Source of the DNA: Pusillimonas minor
GTDB lineage: Bacteria > Pseudomonadota > Gammaproteobacteria > Burkholderiales > Burkholderiaceae_B
NCBI RefSeq assembly: GCF_014237865.1
Contig: NZ_JACJUU010000002.1
Location: 62,001 to 126,000, forward strand
Direction of reading: 5' to 3'
DNA length: 64,000 nt
Made by a program: the position numbers and the translations under genes. This document shows, in pieces, positions 35,634 through 44,123 of the stretch. Numbering within the stretch: position 1 is the stretch's first letter; each line of letters starts with the position of its first letter. Under the pieces are notes generated by a model. The model made no database searches. It saw only the letters and a list, made by a program, of their open reading frames with translations, and was not told the DNA's origin.

Positions 35634-38075
35634 ATGGATAAGTACCAACTCAGTGAGCGCGACATCTGCACCAAGTTCATCACACCGGCAATTCAGCATG
35701 CTGGGTGGCAACAGCATCAGTTTCGTGAAGAGGTGAACCTCACCGATGGCCGTGTGATCGTGCGCGGCAAGCTGGCGTCTCGTATCAAGAACCCCGATGC
35801 CAAGGGTGGTCCCAAGCGGGCTGACTTCGTTCTTTACGGCCGCCCCAACGTTCCCATTGCCGTTGTAGAAGCCAAACAGGCCAAGTTTTCTGTCGGCCAC
35901 GGAATGCAGCAAGCACTGGCCTACGCCGAAATGCTCGATGCCCCATTCGCCATCAGCAGCAATGGCGATGGCTTTCTGCTGCACGACCGCACCGGTCTGA
36001 CCCAGCCGATTGAGCGAGAGCTATCGCTCACCCAGTTCCCTTCGCTGCATGACCTATGGCTGCTTTACCAGCAGTGGAAAGGCTTGGCCGAAGCCTCTGC
36101 CGTCAAACTGGTTGAACAGCCGTTCTATTCCGATGGCAGTGGCAAAGAGCCGCGTTATTACCAGCGCGTCGCCATCAACCGTGCCATAGAAGCAATCGCC
36201 AAAGGGCAGCAGCGCGTGCTGCTGGTGATGGCTACCGGTACAGGTAAGACCTACACCGCCTTCCAGATCATCTGGCGGCTTTGGAAGGCCAAGGCCAAAA
36301 AACGCATCCTTTTCCTAGCAGACCGCAACATCCTCGTTGATCAGACCATGCAGCAGGATTTCGCGCCGTTCGGGGAGGTGATGCACAAGGTCATCAACCG
36401 CGAGGTCAAAAAGAACTACGAAATCTATCTGGCGCTCTATCAGGCCGTGACGGGGCGTGAGGAATGGAAGCAGATCTACCGCCAGTTCCCTGTGGACTTT
36501 TTCGACTTGGTGGTGATCGACGAATGCCACCGTGGCAGTGCCCCCGATGATTCGGCCTGGCGCGATGTACTCGACTATTTCACCAGTGCCACCCACTTGG
36601 GCCTGACCGCCACACCGAAGGAAACCAAGGACGTTAGCAACATCACCTACTTTGGCGACCCGGTCTACACCTACTCACTGAAGCAAGGCATTGAAGACGG
36701 CTTCCTCGCACCCTACAAGGTGATCCGCATCGCCACCGATGTCGATGCAGTGGGATACACCCCAGAGAAGGGCAAGGTCGACAAGTTGGGCCAAGCGGTC
36801 GAGCAGCGCCAATACAACACCAAGGATTTCGACCGCAATCTGGTGCTGGAAAAACGCACCAAGCTCGTCGCCAGCAAGGTCTGGGAATACCTCAAAGCCA
36901 CCGACCCGATGTCCAAATCCATCGTTTTCTGCGATGACCAGGATCACGCCGAACGCATGCGGCAAGAGTTGGTCAAGCTCATTCCGGCCGCCGCCAGCAA
37001 CCGCCGTTACGTCATGCGCATCACCGGCGACGACAACGAAGGCAAGGCGCAGCTCTCCTACTTCATCGATAACGATGAGCCATACCCGGTCATTGCCACC
37101 ACCTCCAAGTTGCTCACTACCGGCGTGGACGCAAAAACCTGCAAGCTCATCGTGCTGGACCAGAACATCAACTCGATGACCGAGTTCAAGCAGATCATTG
37201 GCCGTGGCACCCGTCTGCGCGAGGACTACCAGAAGCTGTACTTCACCATCATGGATTTCAAAGGCGCCACGCGCCTCTTCGCCGATCCGGATTTTGACGG
37301 CGAACCTGTAGTGATCTACGAACCCAAGCCAGACGACCCGGTAGTACCGCCGGAGATCACTGAAGTGCCAGGCACCGGCGAACCCGAACCGCCGCCTTAT
37401 GGACCTAGCCCCACCGGTGGTGATGACACGCCACCCGGCGGCGATACGGGAGGTGGCGGCGGCAGTGGCGAAGGACGCGTCAAATACGTGATCGACGATG
37501 TCAATGTGCGCGTGGCGGTCGAGCGATCCCAGTACCTGGATGCTGACGGCAAGCTCATCACCGAGGATTACCGCGTACTGCTGAAGGACGACATCAAGAA
37601 AACGCTGCGTGCCGAATTCGGCAGCATGACCGACTTCCTGCGCCGCTGGAAAAGTGCAGAGCGCAAGCAAGCTGTACTAGCAGAACTGGCCGATTACGGG
37701 GTGCCGCTCGAAATCCTGCAGCAGGCCGTGGCGAACGGCAGCGAGCTTGATGTGTTCGATCTGGTCGCCCACGTCGCCTTCGACCAAAAGCCACTCACCC
37801 GCCGCGAGCGTGCCAACAACGTCAAGAAACGCAACGTGTTTGGCAAATACGGCGAGCAGGCCCGGGCCGTGCTTGAAGCCTTTTTGGAAAAATTCGCCGA
37901 CCACGGCGTGCAAGACATCGAAGACGCCAAGGTGCTGGAGCTGCCGCCCTTTGACCAGTTCGGCAGCAAAACTCAGATCCGGCGCGGCATTTTCGGCAGC
38001 GTCGAGCAATACACCCAGGCCGTGCAAGAGCTTGAACAAGCGCTCTACGAGCAGAACGAACTGAAACAGGCCTGA
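35634..38075 (+). CDS. hsdR: Type I restriction enzyme R subunit (EcoEI-like)
   Basis: 813 residues, matching the short EcoEI-type HsdR. N-terminal nuclease domain with PD-(D/E)xK residues Asp64, Glu79 and Lys81 (VVEAKQ); SF2 motor with ATGTGKT (200-206), DECH (296-299), LGLTATP and QIIGRGTRLRE; a Gly/Pro-rich linker (coded around 37,330-37,485); then the EcoEI_R C-terminal domain. It would translocate and cleave unmodified DNA in complex with HsdM and HsdS. All key residues are present, so it should be active. Confidence 0.95.
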   Translation: MDKYQLSERDICTKFITPAIQHAGWQQHQFREEVNLTDGRVIVRGKLASRIKNPDAKGGPKRADFVLYGRPNVPIAVVEAKQAKFSVGHGMQQALAYAEMLDAPFAISSNGDGFLLHDRTGLTQPIERELSLTQFPSLHDLWLLYQQWKGLAEASAVKLVEQPFYSDGSGKEPRYYQRVAINRAIEAIAKGQQRVLLVMATGTGKTYTAFQIIWRLWKAKAKKRILFLADRNILVDQTMQQDFAPFGEVMHKVINREVKKNYEIYLALYQAVTGREEWKQIYRQFPVDFFDLVVIDECHRGSAPDDSAWRDVLDYFTSATHLGLTATPKETKDVSNITYFGDPVYTYSLKQGIEDGFLAPYKVIRIATDVDAVGYTPEKGKVDKLGQAVEQRQYNTKDFDRNLVLEKRTKLVASKVWEYLKATDPMSKSIVFCDDQDHAERMRQELVKLIPAAASNRRYVMRITGDDNEGKAQLSYFIDNDEPYPVIATTSKLLTTGVDAKTCKLIVLDQNINSMTEFKQIIGRGTRLREDYQKLYFTIMDFKGATRLFADPDFDGEPVVIYEPKPDDPVVPPEITEVPGTGEPEPPPYGPSPTGGDDTPPGGDTGGGGGSGEGRVKYVIDDVNVRVAVERSQYLDADGKLITEDYRVLLKDDIKKTLRAEFGSMTDFLRRWKSAERKQAVLAELADYGVPLEILQQAVANGSELDVFDLVAHVAFDQKPLTRRERANNVKKRNVFGKYGEQARAVLEAFLEKFADHGVQDIEDAKVLELPPFDQFGSKTQIRRGIFGSVEQYTQAVQELEQALYEQNELKQA

Positions 38076-38110
38076 TTTCGAATCAGGCTTCATGAATCGA
38101 GAGCAACAAG

Positions 38111-39889
38111 ATGAATCTCAGCAGCACTATCAAGTCCATCCAGGACATCATGCGCAAGGACGACGGCGTCGACGGCGACGCCCAGCGCCTGGGCCAACTG
38201 ACCTGGATGCTCTTCCTCAAGGTATTCGACCAGCGCGAAGAAGAATGGGAAGACGACAACGTCGCTTATCAGTCGCCGCTGCCGGAGCGCTTCCGCTGGC
38301 GCAATTGGGCGGCTCAGGTCGCTGGCGCGGATGGTAAAAAAGCCCCACAAAAGACTCCCACCGAAATCGTTGGCTTCGTCAACAACGAATTGTTCCCGGC
38401 GCTGAAAGACCAGATCGACGCCGACCGCAGCCCCCAGCACAAAGTCATTCGCGAAGTCTTTCGTGATGCCAACAACTACATGAAGTCCGGCCCGCAGATG
38501 CTGGCCGTGATCGAAAAGCTGGAAGACGCCGTCAACTTCCACGACTTCAAAACCCGCGCCAGCCTGGGCGATGTCTACGAACAGATGCTCAACGACCTGC
38601 GCGGCGCGGGCAATGCGGGCGAGTTCTATACCCCGCGTGCCATCACCGCCTTCATGGCCGACCGCGTCAACCCGAGCCTGGACAACCGCGAAACCGTGAT
38701 GGACCCAGCATGTGGCACCGGCGGCTTCTTGACCGCCGCCATCGACCATTTTCGTAATCAGCTCACCACCAAATCCAGCGCCGAAGACAAACGCGCGATT
38801 GAAGACCTGATCCACGGAATCGAGAAAAAGCAGCTGCCCCACCTGCTGTGCACCACCAACATGCTGTTGCACGGCATTGACGTGCCCAGTCAGATCGAGC
38901 ACAAAAACACGCTGGGCATTGGCTGGAACGAATGGAGTGCCAACGACAAGGTAGATTGCATCATCACCAACCCCCCGTTTGGCGGCTATGAAGATGATGG
39001 CGTCGGCAATGACTATCCGGCCGACCTGCGCACCCGCGAAACCGCCGACATGTTCATGGCGCTCATCATCAAGAAGCTGCTGAAAGAAAACGGCCGCGCC
39101 GCCGTGGTGCTGCCAGATGGCTTTCTGTTTGGCGATGGCATCAAAGGCGCCTTGAAAAAGCTGCTGCTACGCGACTGCAAACTGCATACCATCATCCGCC
39201 TGCCCAAAGGCGTGTTCGCGCCGTACACCACCATCAAAACCAATCTGCTGTTCTTTACCAAGGGCAGCACAGTGGATGACGGCACCGAGCACTTCCACAC
39301 CGACACCATCTGGTTCTACGAGCACCCCTACCCAGTGGGCTACAAGAGCTATTCCAAAACCAAGCCCATCCGGCTGGAGGAATTCAAGCTCGAGCAAGAC
39401 TGGTGGGGATCTGAGGCCAACGACTTTGCCGACCGCGTGGAAAACGAATTCGCCTGGAAGGTGGATTTCAAAACCAAACGCGAACAGGCTGAAGCCGCCG
39501 CACAACCCCACTGGCAACGTGCTGAAGAGCTCAACAACCAAGCCGCTGCGCTGGAGGCCGAGGCTCGCGACCTGCGAGCCAGCCTGGTGGGCAGTACCGA
39601 TGCCGCATGCCGCGAACAAATTGAAACGCAGATTGCCGAGTTACGCGCCCAAGCCGAACCCCTGCGACTGCAGGCGCGGGATGCGCAAGCGGCGGGCGAC
39701 CGCCTCTACTGGCCCATCTTCAACCTCGACCTCAAAAACCCCACCGCGACGGAAGAAGAAACCCACGACCCGGACCTGCTGCTGGAGAAGTACAAAAAGC
39801 TACTGGGCGAAATTGAAGAAACCGAAAACCAGCTCAAAAGCGAACTGGCCGCCGCGCTGGCCCATCACTTTGATGGTGAGGATGCGTAA
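38111..39889 (+). CDS. hsdM: Type I restriction-modification DNA methyltransferase subunit
   Basis: 592 residues. HsdM_N helical domain at the N-terminus, SAM-binding DPACGTGG (198-205) and catalytic NPPF (287-290) for N6-adenine methylation. The C-terminal region is a long Ala/Glu-rich coiled coil (about 450-590), longer than in many HsdM proteins. Its stop overlaps the hsdS start (TAATG). Confidence 0.96.
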   Translation: MNLSSTIKSIQDIMRKDDGVDGDAQRLGQLTWMLFLKVFDQREEEWEDDNVAYQSPLPERFRWRNWAAQVAGADGKKAPQKTPTEIVGFVNNELFPALKDQIDADRSPQHKVIREVFRDANNYMKSGPQMLAVIEKLEDAVNFHDFKTRASLGDVYEQMLNDLRGAGNAGEFYTPRAITAFMADRVNPSLDNRETVMDPACGTGGFLTAAIDHFRNQLTTKSSAEDKRAIEDLIHGIEKKQLPHLLCTTNMLLHGIDVPSQIEHKNTLGIGWNEWSANDKVDCIITNPPFGGYEDDGVGNDYPADLRTRETADMFMALIIKKLLKENGRAAVVLPDGFLFGDGIKGALKKLLLRDCKLHTIIRLPKGVFAPYTTIKTNLLFFTKGSTVDDGTEHFHTDTIWFYEHPYPVGYKSYSKTKPIRLEEFKLEQDWWGSEANDFADRVENEFAWKVDFKTKREQAEAAAQPHWQRAEELNNQAAALEAEARDLRASLVGSTDAACREQIETQIAELRAQAEPLRLQARDAQAAGDRLYWPIFNLDLKNPTATEEETHDPDLLLEKYKKLLGEIEETENQLKSELAAALAHHFDGEDA

Positions 39890-41502
39890 TGGATGCGCAG
39901 CAGTTTTTAGCCGAGTTTGGGCATATTGCGAATGCGCCAGGGGGCGTGGCGCGGATGCGGCAGTTGGTCTTCTCGCTTGCATCAGAAGGGAAATTGCTTG
40001 CTGACTGCGAGCAACTAGAGTCTACCCACCTCGACGAAGTTGCCGACTTCGTGATGGGGCAAGCGCCCCCTGGCAATGAGTGCAACACAACGGGCAATGG
40101 AACTGTCTTCGTCAAAACAGGCGAATTCGGGGATCTTCATCCAGTCGTTCGTGAATGGACAACCAAGCCATTAAAGATGGCGAAGGACGGTGACGTACTG
40201 ATTTGCGTTGTTGGGGCAACGGTTGGCAAGCTGAACCTTGCAATTGACTGTGCAATTGGCCGAAGCGTAGCGGCGATTCGCCCTCGTGCCGGCCTGACCA
40301 CCAAATATTTGTACTTCATGTTGATGCCCTTCACCTTGCGACTTCGCAGTGATTCACGTGGATCGGCTCAAGGCGTCATAGGCAAGGCCGAGCTTTCGGC
40401 GGTTAAGTTGCGAGTTCCGAGCGACGAAGAACAATCCCGCATCATCGCCAAAGTCGATGAGCTGATGGCCTTGTGCGACAAGCTGGAGGCGCAGCAGCAA
40501 GACCGCCGCAAACTTCAAAACGCCCTGCGCCAGTTCACCCTGCAAGCCGTCGCCAGCGCTACCAGCCCGCACGAGCTGCAAACCACCTGGGCTCGCCTGG
40601 CTGACAACTTTGGACGACTGTTTCATGCGCCGGCGGATGTGGATGACGTTGCCGCTGAGCTGAAAAATCTTGCAGTTCGCGGCCTGCTTGCGGAAGCGTC
40701 AGCAACCTCGCCAGACCTTGCTGCCATCAAAGCGGATTGCTCGCAATTACGTGCGCAGTACATTGCAGACGGCTTGATGCGTCGCCAGAAGTTGGTCGGC
40801 ATGGCTGAGTGCGAGGAGAGCTATCCCGATCATTGGGCGGTCACAGCTTTCGATGAAGTGGCGGTCGTTATTGGTGGCGTGACCAAAGGGCGCGACCTTC
40901 GTGGCAAGCAGGTGATTGTCTGCCCATATCTGGCTGTGGCCAACGTTCAGCGCGGGCATTTCAAACTCGAAGGATTGAAGTCGATTGAGATTTCCGCTGA
41001 CGAGCTGGCGAAATACCAAGTTCGCGAAGGCGATCTTCTAATCACAGAGGGCGGCGATTGGGATAAAGTTGGGCGCACCGCAATTTGGCGTGACGGTGTA
41101 GCAAACTGCCTTCATCAAAATCACGTATTCAAGGCCCGGGTCCCCAGCAAGCAACTGCTCAGTGAATGGGTTGAATTGGTTTTCAACTCGGGCGTCGGAC
41201 GAAACTATTTTGCGGGTGCGTCTAAGCAGACGACAAACCTTGCGTCGATCAACATGACGCAGCTTCGCAGCTTTGCGCTGCCCATTCCCCCATTGGACGA
41301 ACAGCATCGTATTCTGTCTGCGCTGTCCAAACTGACTGCTCACTGTAACGAATGGCGTCGTCAGTTGGAGCGCAAGCAGGCACTGTCAGCACTTCTTGCC
41401 ACTACCGTTGTTTCCGGCTTTACCGGCATCAATGTTGAACAACAAGATGATGCCTTGGCGAATACCGATCAAAACATTGAGCTGGAGGAAATTAGCGAAT
41501 GA
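39889..41502 (+). CDS. hsdS: Type I restriction-modification specificity subunit
   Basis: 537 residues with two target recognition domains separated and followed by conserved helices. First domain about 35-190, ending EEQSRIIAKVDELMALCDKL; second about 300-500, ending PPLDEQHRILSALSKLTAHC. Each recognises one half of a bipartite site; the site itself cannot be predicted by eye. Its end overlaps the next gene (ATGA), so the OLD nuclease is translationally coupled to hsdS. Confidence 0.95.
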   Translation: MDAQQFLAEFGHIANAPGGVARMRQLVFSLASEGKLLADCEQLESTHLDEVADFVMGQAPPGNECNTTGNGTVFVKTGEFGDLHPVVREWTTKPLKMAKDGDVLICVVGATVGKLNLAIDCAIGRSVAAIRPRAGLTTKYLYFMLMPFTLRLRSDSRGSAQGVIGKAELSAVKLRVPSDEEQSRIIAKVDELMALCDKLEAQQQDRRKLQNALRQFTLQAVASATSPHELQTTWARLADNFGRLFHAPADVDDVAAELKNLAVRGLLAEASATSPDLAAIKADCSQLRAQYIADGLMRRQKLVGMAECEESYPDHWAVTAFDEVAVVIGGVTKGRDLRGKQVIVCPYLAVANVQRGHFKLEGLKSIEISADELAKYQVREGDLLITEGGDWDKVGRTAIWRDGVANCLHQNHVFKARVPSKQLLSEWVELVFNSGVGRNYFAGASKQTTNLASINMTQLRSFALPIPPLDEQHRILSALSKLTAHCNEWRRQLERKQALSALLATTVVSGFTGINVEQQDDALANTDQNIELEEISE

Positions 41503-43292
41503 AACTCCGCCGCCTGCGCATTCACAATTTCCGCTCGATCATTGATGCCGAAATCGAGGTGCACGACTACACCATGATTGTCGGTGCCAACAACGCGGGC
41601 AAAAGCAATGTGCTGGCGGCGCTGCGGGCGTTTTACGAAGACGTGAAATGGTCCGCCGAAGACGTGCCTAAAGTGGGCAAGAGTTCCGACGAGACATGGG
41701 TCGAGTTGGCATTTGTGCTGACCGATGCGGAATGGAGCAGCCTGGCGGACAAGTACAAAGAGGGCGTGGCCGACCAGACCCTGACGGTACGCCGCTACTT
41801 TGTCTCCAAGGATCGCGTCAAAACCAATCAGAGCAACATCTACGGTTTGGTCAAGGGTGAGCCAGAGGACGCCCTTTTTTACGGTGCCAAGAACATCGGC
41901 ACCGCCAAGGTGGGGCGCGTCATCTACATCCCCGCGCAGACGACGGCCGCCGACCAGATGAAAACCTCCGGCCCGTCACCACTGCGCGACATGCTTAATT
42001 TCATGCTCAAACGCGTGGTGTCGGAAAGCGCTGCCTACAAAGCCGTAGAGGAAGCGTTTGGAAAACTCAATGTTGAAGCCCGTGGCGACGATGGTTTCCT
42101 CGCCAAGATCGCCAAGCCGATCAATGACGCTATCGGCCACTGGGGCGTGCGCTTTGATATGTCGGTCAATACGGTGTCGCCCGACGACATCACCAAAAAC
42201 CTGGTCAAGCACGCGTTTGCCGATGCCATGTTGGGTGACGCTGCGTTTGCACTGGACCGCTATGGGCACGGATTCCAACGCTCATTTTTGTATGAGTTGA
42301 TCAAGCTCGCCCCCTCGTTTGCCGACACCAAAACGAGCGAAAAAAAGGAATTTGATCCGGACTTCACGCTGATTCTGTTTGAGGAGCCCGAGGCCTTTCT
42401 GCATCCGGCCCAACAGGAGAACATGGCTTTTCACCTGCGTCGCCTGGGCGCGGGATCTGGGCAGCAGGTTGTCATCACCAGTCACTCGCCCATTTTTGTG
42501 GGCAAGGTGGCCGATGATCTTTGCCAGATCGTCCGAGCGCGGCGCGAAGGCGGAATCACGGCCTTGGGGCAGATCGGTAGGGCGGTCGCCAAGGACGTCT
42601 TTGCAGAAGGGCTGGCGTTTCGGAAGTGCTTGGAAGGCTTTGTGAATGACACTGCAATTCATGACGAGCAGAAGAAGGATGCCCGGGGTCTCCTGAAAGC
42701 AGCGCAACCCGACGAGGAAATCGCCACACAGGAAGAACGCTTCCGGTATCAGTTGTGGCTGGATTCCGAACGCGCCTCGATGTTCTTTGCCGATCGCGTG
42801 CTGCTGGTCGAAGGGGCCACGGAAAAAGCGCTGTTCGGTTGGCTGCTGGCGCGGGACTGGCATGAACTGACCCGATACCGCATCGCCGTGGTCGATGTGA
42901 TGGGCAAGTTCAACTTCCACCGCTACACGGCGCTGCTGGAGCAGTTCGGCATTCCCTACGGTCTGATGCTTGACGACGATCAGGACAAGCAGCACCACAA
43001 GGCGGTCAACGAAATGCTGCGCAATCAGACTGGGCAGCATCGCCTTGCGCCATCCGTGTTCATCCCGACGCATATGGAGTCCTTCCTTGGCAAGGCATTG
43101 CCGGGGCGCAATGACCAAAAGCCAGTGCAGGTCCTCCGTGAGCTTGAATCAGGTGGTCTGGCGGCCGACAAACTCACAGCGCTGAAGGCCAAGTTCTGCG
43201 AGGCGTTGGCGCTCGCCAACAAGACTGGTGCTCCCGATGCGCCGCTCGGCAGCCCGCTTCCCGCTTTCCTGAATCCAGGGAGGGCAGTTTGA
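41499..43292 (+). CDS. OLD-family ATP-dependent endonuclease (AAA_15 ATPase + TOPRIM)
   Basis: 597 residues. Walker A GANNAGKS (29-36) after the typical RRLRIHNFRSI start, ABC-type Walker B LILFEEPEAFLHP (291-303), ITSHSP (326-331), then a TOPRIM nuclease domain with EGATE (438-442) and DDDQD (492-496). Both halves look intact. OLD proteins act in phage defence (P2 Old, GajA of Gabija). No UvrD-like helicase follows, so this is not Gabija; the next gene is an unrecognised protein overlapping by one base. Confidence 0.9.
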   Translation: MKLRRLRIHNFRSIIDAEIEVHDYTMIVGANNAGKSNVLAALRAFYEDVKWSAEDVPKVGKSSDETWVELAFVLTDAEWSSLADKYKEGVADQTLTVRRYFVSKDRVKTNQSNIYGLVKGEPEDALFYGAKNIGTAKVGRVIYIPAQTTAADQMKTSGPSPLRDMLNFMLKRVVSESAAYKAVEEAFGKLNVEARGDDGFLAKIAKPINDAIGHWGVRFDMSVNTVSPDDITKNLVKHAFADAMLGDAAFALDRYGHGFQRSFLYELIKLAPSFADTKTSEKKEFDPDFTLILFEEPEAFLHPAQQENMAFHLRRLGAGSGQQVVITSHSPIFVGKVADDLCQIVRARREGGITALGQIGRAVAKDVFAEGLAFRKCLEGFVNDTAIHDEQKKDARGLLKAAQPDEEIATQEERFRYQLWLDSERASMFFADRVLLVEGATEKALFGWLLARDWHELTRYRIAVVDVMGKFNFHRYTALLEQFGIPYGLMLDDDQDKQHHKAVNEMLRNQTGQHRLAPSVFIPTHMESFLGKALPGRNDQKPVQVLRELESGGLAADKLTALKAKFCEALALANKTGAPDAPLGSPLPAFLNPGRAV

Positions 43293-44122
43293 TGGTCTTC
43301 AGCGCTACTTGGTTTCTTTTGGAGCAAGAGGGTCTACTGGCTCAGGCCTGCCTGTGCAATGGCCTGACTGCCCTGCGGCGCGCCAACCTGGGCGACAAGA
43401 AGGGGCTTTTCTATTCGGCATTCTTCGAGCTGTCGATTGGTTTCGAGAGGACGCTGAAACTGGTCTTGATCCTCGACCACATGGCGCGAAACCAACTCAC
43501 TCCACCCGACAGCAAGACCGTTGAGGATTACGGCCACAAACTCCGCGCACTCTTCGACAGCACCAAGGCAATTTGCACCACGCGTGGCGTGACCGCGCTG
43601 GATGCATTTCAGTCGGATTCATTGCCAATCGCCATCTTGGGATTTTTGGATGATTTCGCACATCCGGGCGGACGCTATTCCAACATCAACAAGTTGACAG
43701 GCCACAAACATCAGTCGATGGCCGACCCCATCGTGCAGTGGGGCGAAATTGCCAATCGGATCATGGGCGGGCACGTTACACCCCGTGAGCGCAAACGTGC
43801 TGAATTGAATGGGCAAATGGCAAATGTCGCATTCGGTAATGCGGCGGCTAGCCTGATCAGTGACCTCAACCAGCAGTTGATGGGTGTGGCATCGTTGCAC
43901 GTTCGCGCCTCCGAACTCGATACGGCCGCCAAGCACGCTGTCTACGCACTGGTGACATTGATCGCTGCACTGCGCGAAGTGATCGACTCGCTGTGTGACA
44001 GTGCTTGGAAAGCCAGTCCTGCTGGCCGGTCGGGTATGCCTGACGTACCAGATATGAAGGAGTTCTTTCAGTTTGCCTGGGCGGACAGGCAGTACGTGAT
44101 GCGAAAGCGGATGTGGCCCTGA
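43292..44122 (+). CDS. Unrecognised helical protein paired with the OLD nuclease
   Basis: 276 residues from ATG 43292, which overlaps the nuclease stop by one base (TGATG) and has AGGGAGG in front. I do not recognise a family. It is predicted mostly alpha-helical by eye, with conserved-looking segments FYSAFFELSIGFERTLKLVL, VEDYGHKLRALFD and GGRYSNINKLTGHKH. The last has an Arg-Tyr context reminiscent of HEPN domains, but I cannot confirm an R-x4-6-H motif. Tight coupling to the OLD gene suggests a partner, sensor or inhibitor role. Confidence 0.75.
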   Translation: MVFSATWFLLEQEGLLAQACLCNGLTALRRANLGDKKGLFYSAFFELSIGFERTLKLVLILDHMARNQLTPPDSKTVEDYGHKLRALFDSTKAICTTRGVTALDAFQSDSLPIAILGFLDDFAHPGGRYSNINKLTGHKHQSMADPIVQWGEIANRIMGGHVTPRERKRAELNGQMANVAFGNAAASLISDLNQQLMGVASLHVRASELDTAAKHAVYALVTLIAALREVIDSLCDSAWKASPAGRSGMPDVPDMKEFFQFAWADRQYVMRKRMWP

Positions 44123-44123
44123 T

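Noticed and set aside
36675-37670. Minus-strand open frame inside hsdR
   Set aside because: Antisense to conserved helicase motifs, composition typical of a shadow frame.
38090-38902. Minus-strand open frame inside hsdM
   Set aside because: Antisense to the methyltransferase N-terminal domain and SAM motif; no ribosome site.
41499-43292. Gabija (GajA) assignment for the OLD protein
   Set aside because: Gabija requires a UvrD-like helicase (GajB) beside it; the next gene has no helicase motifs.
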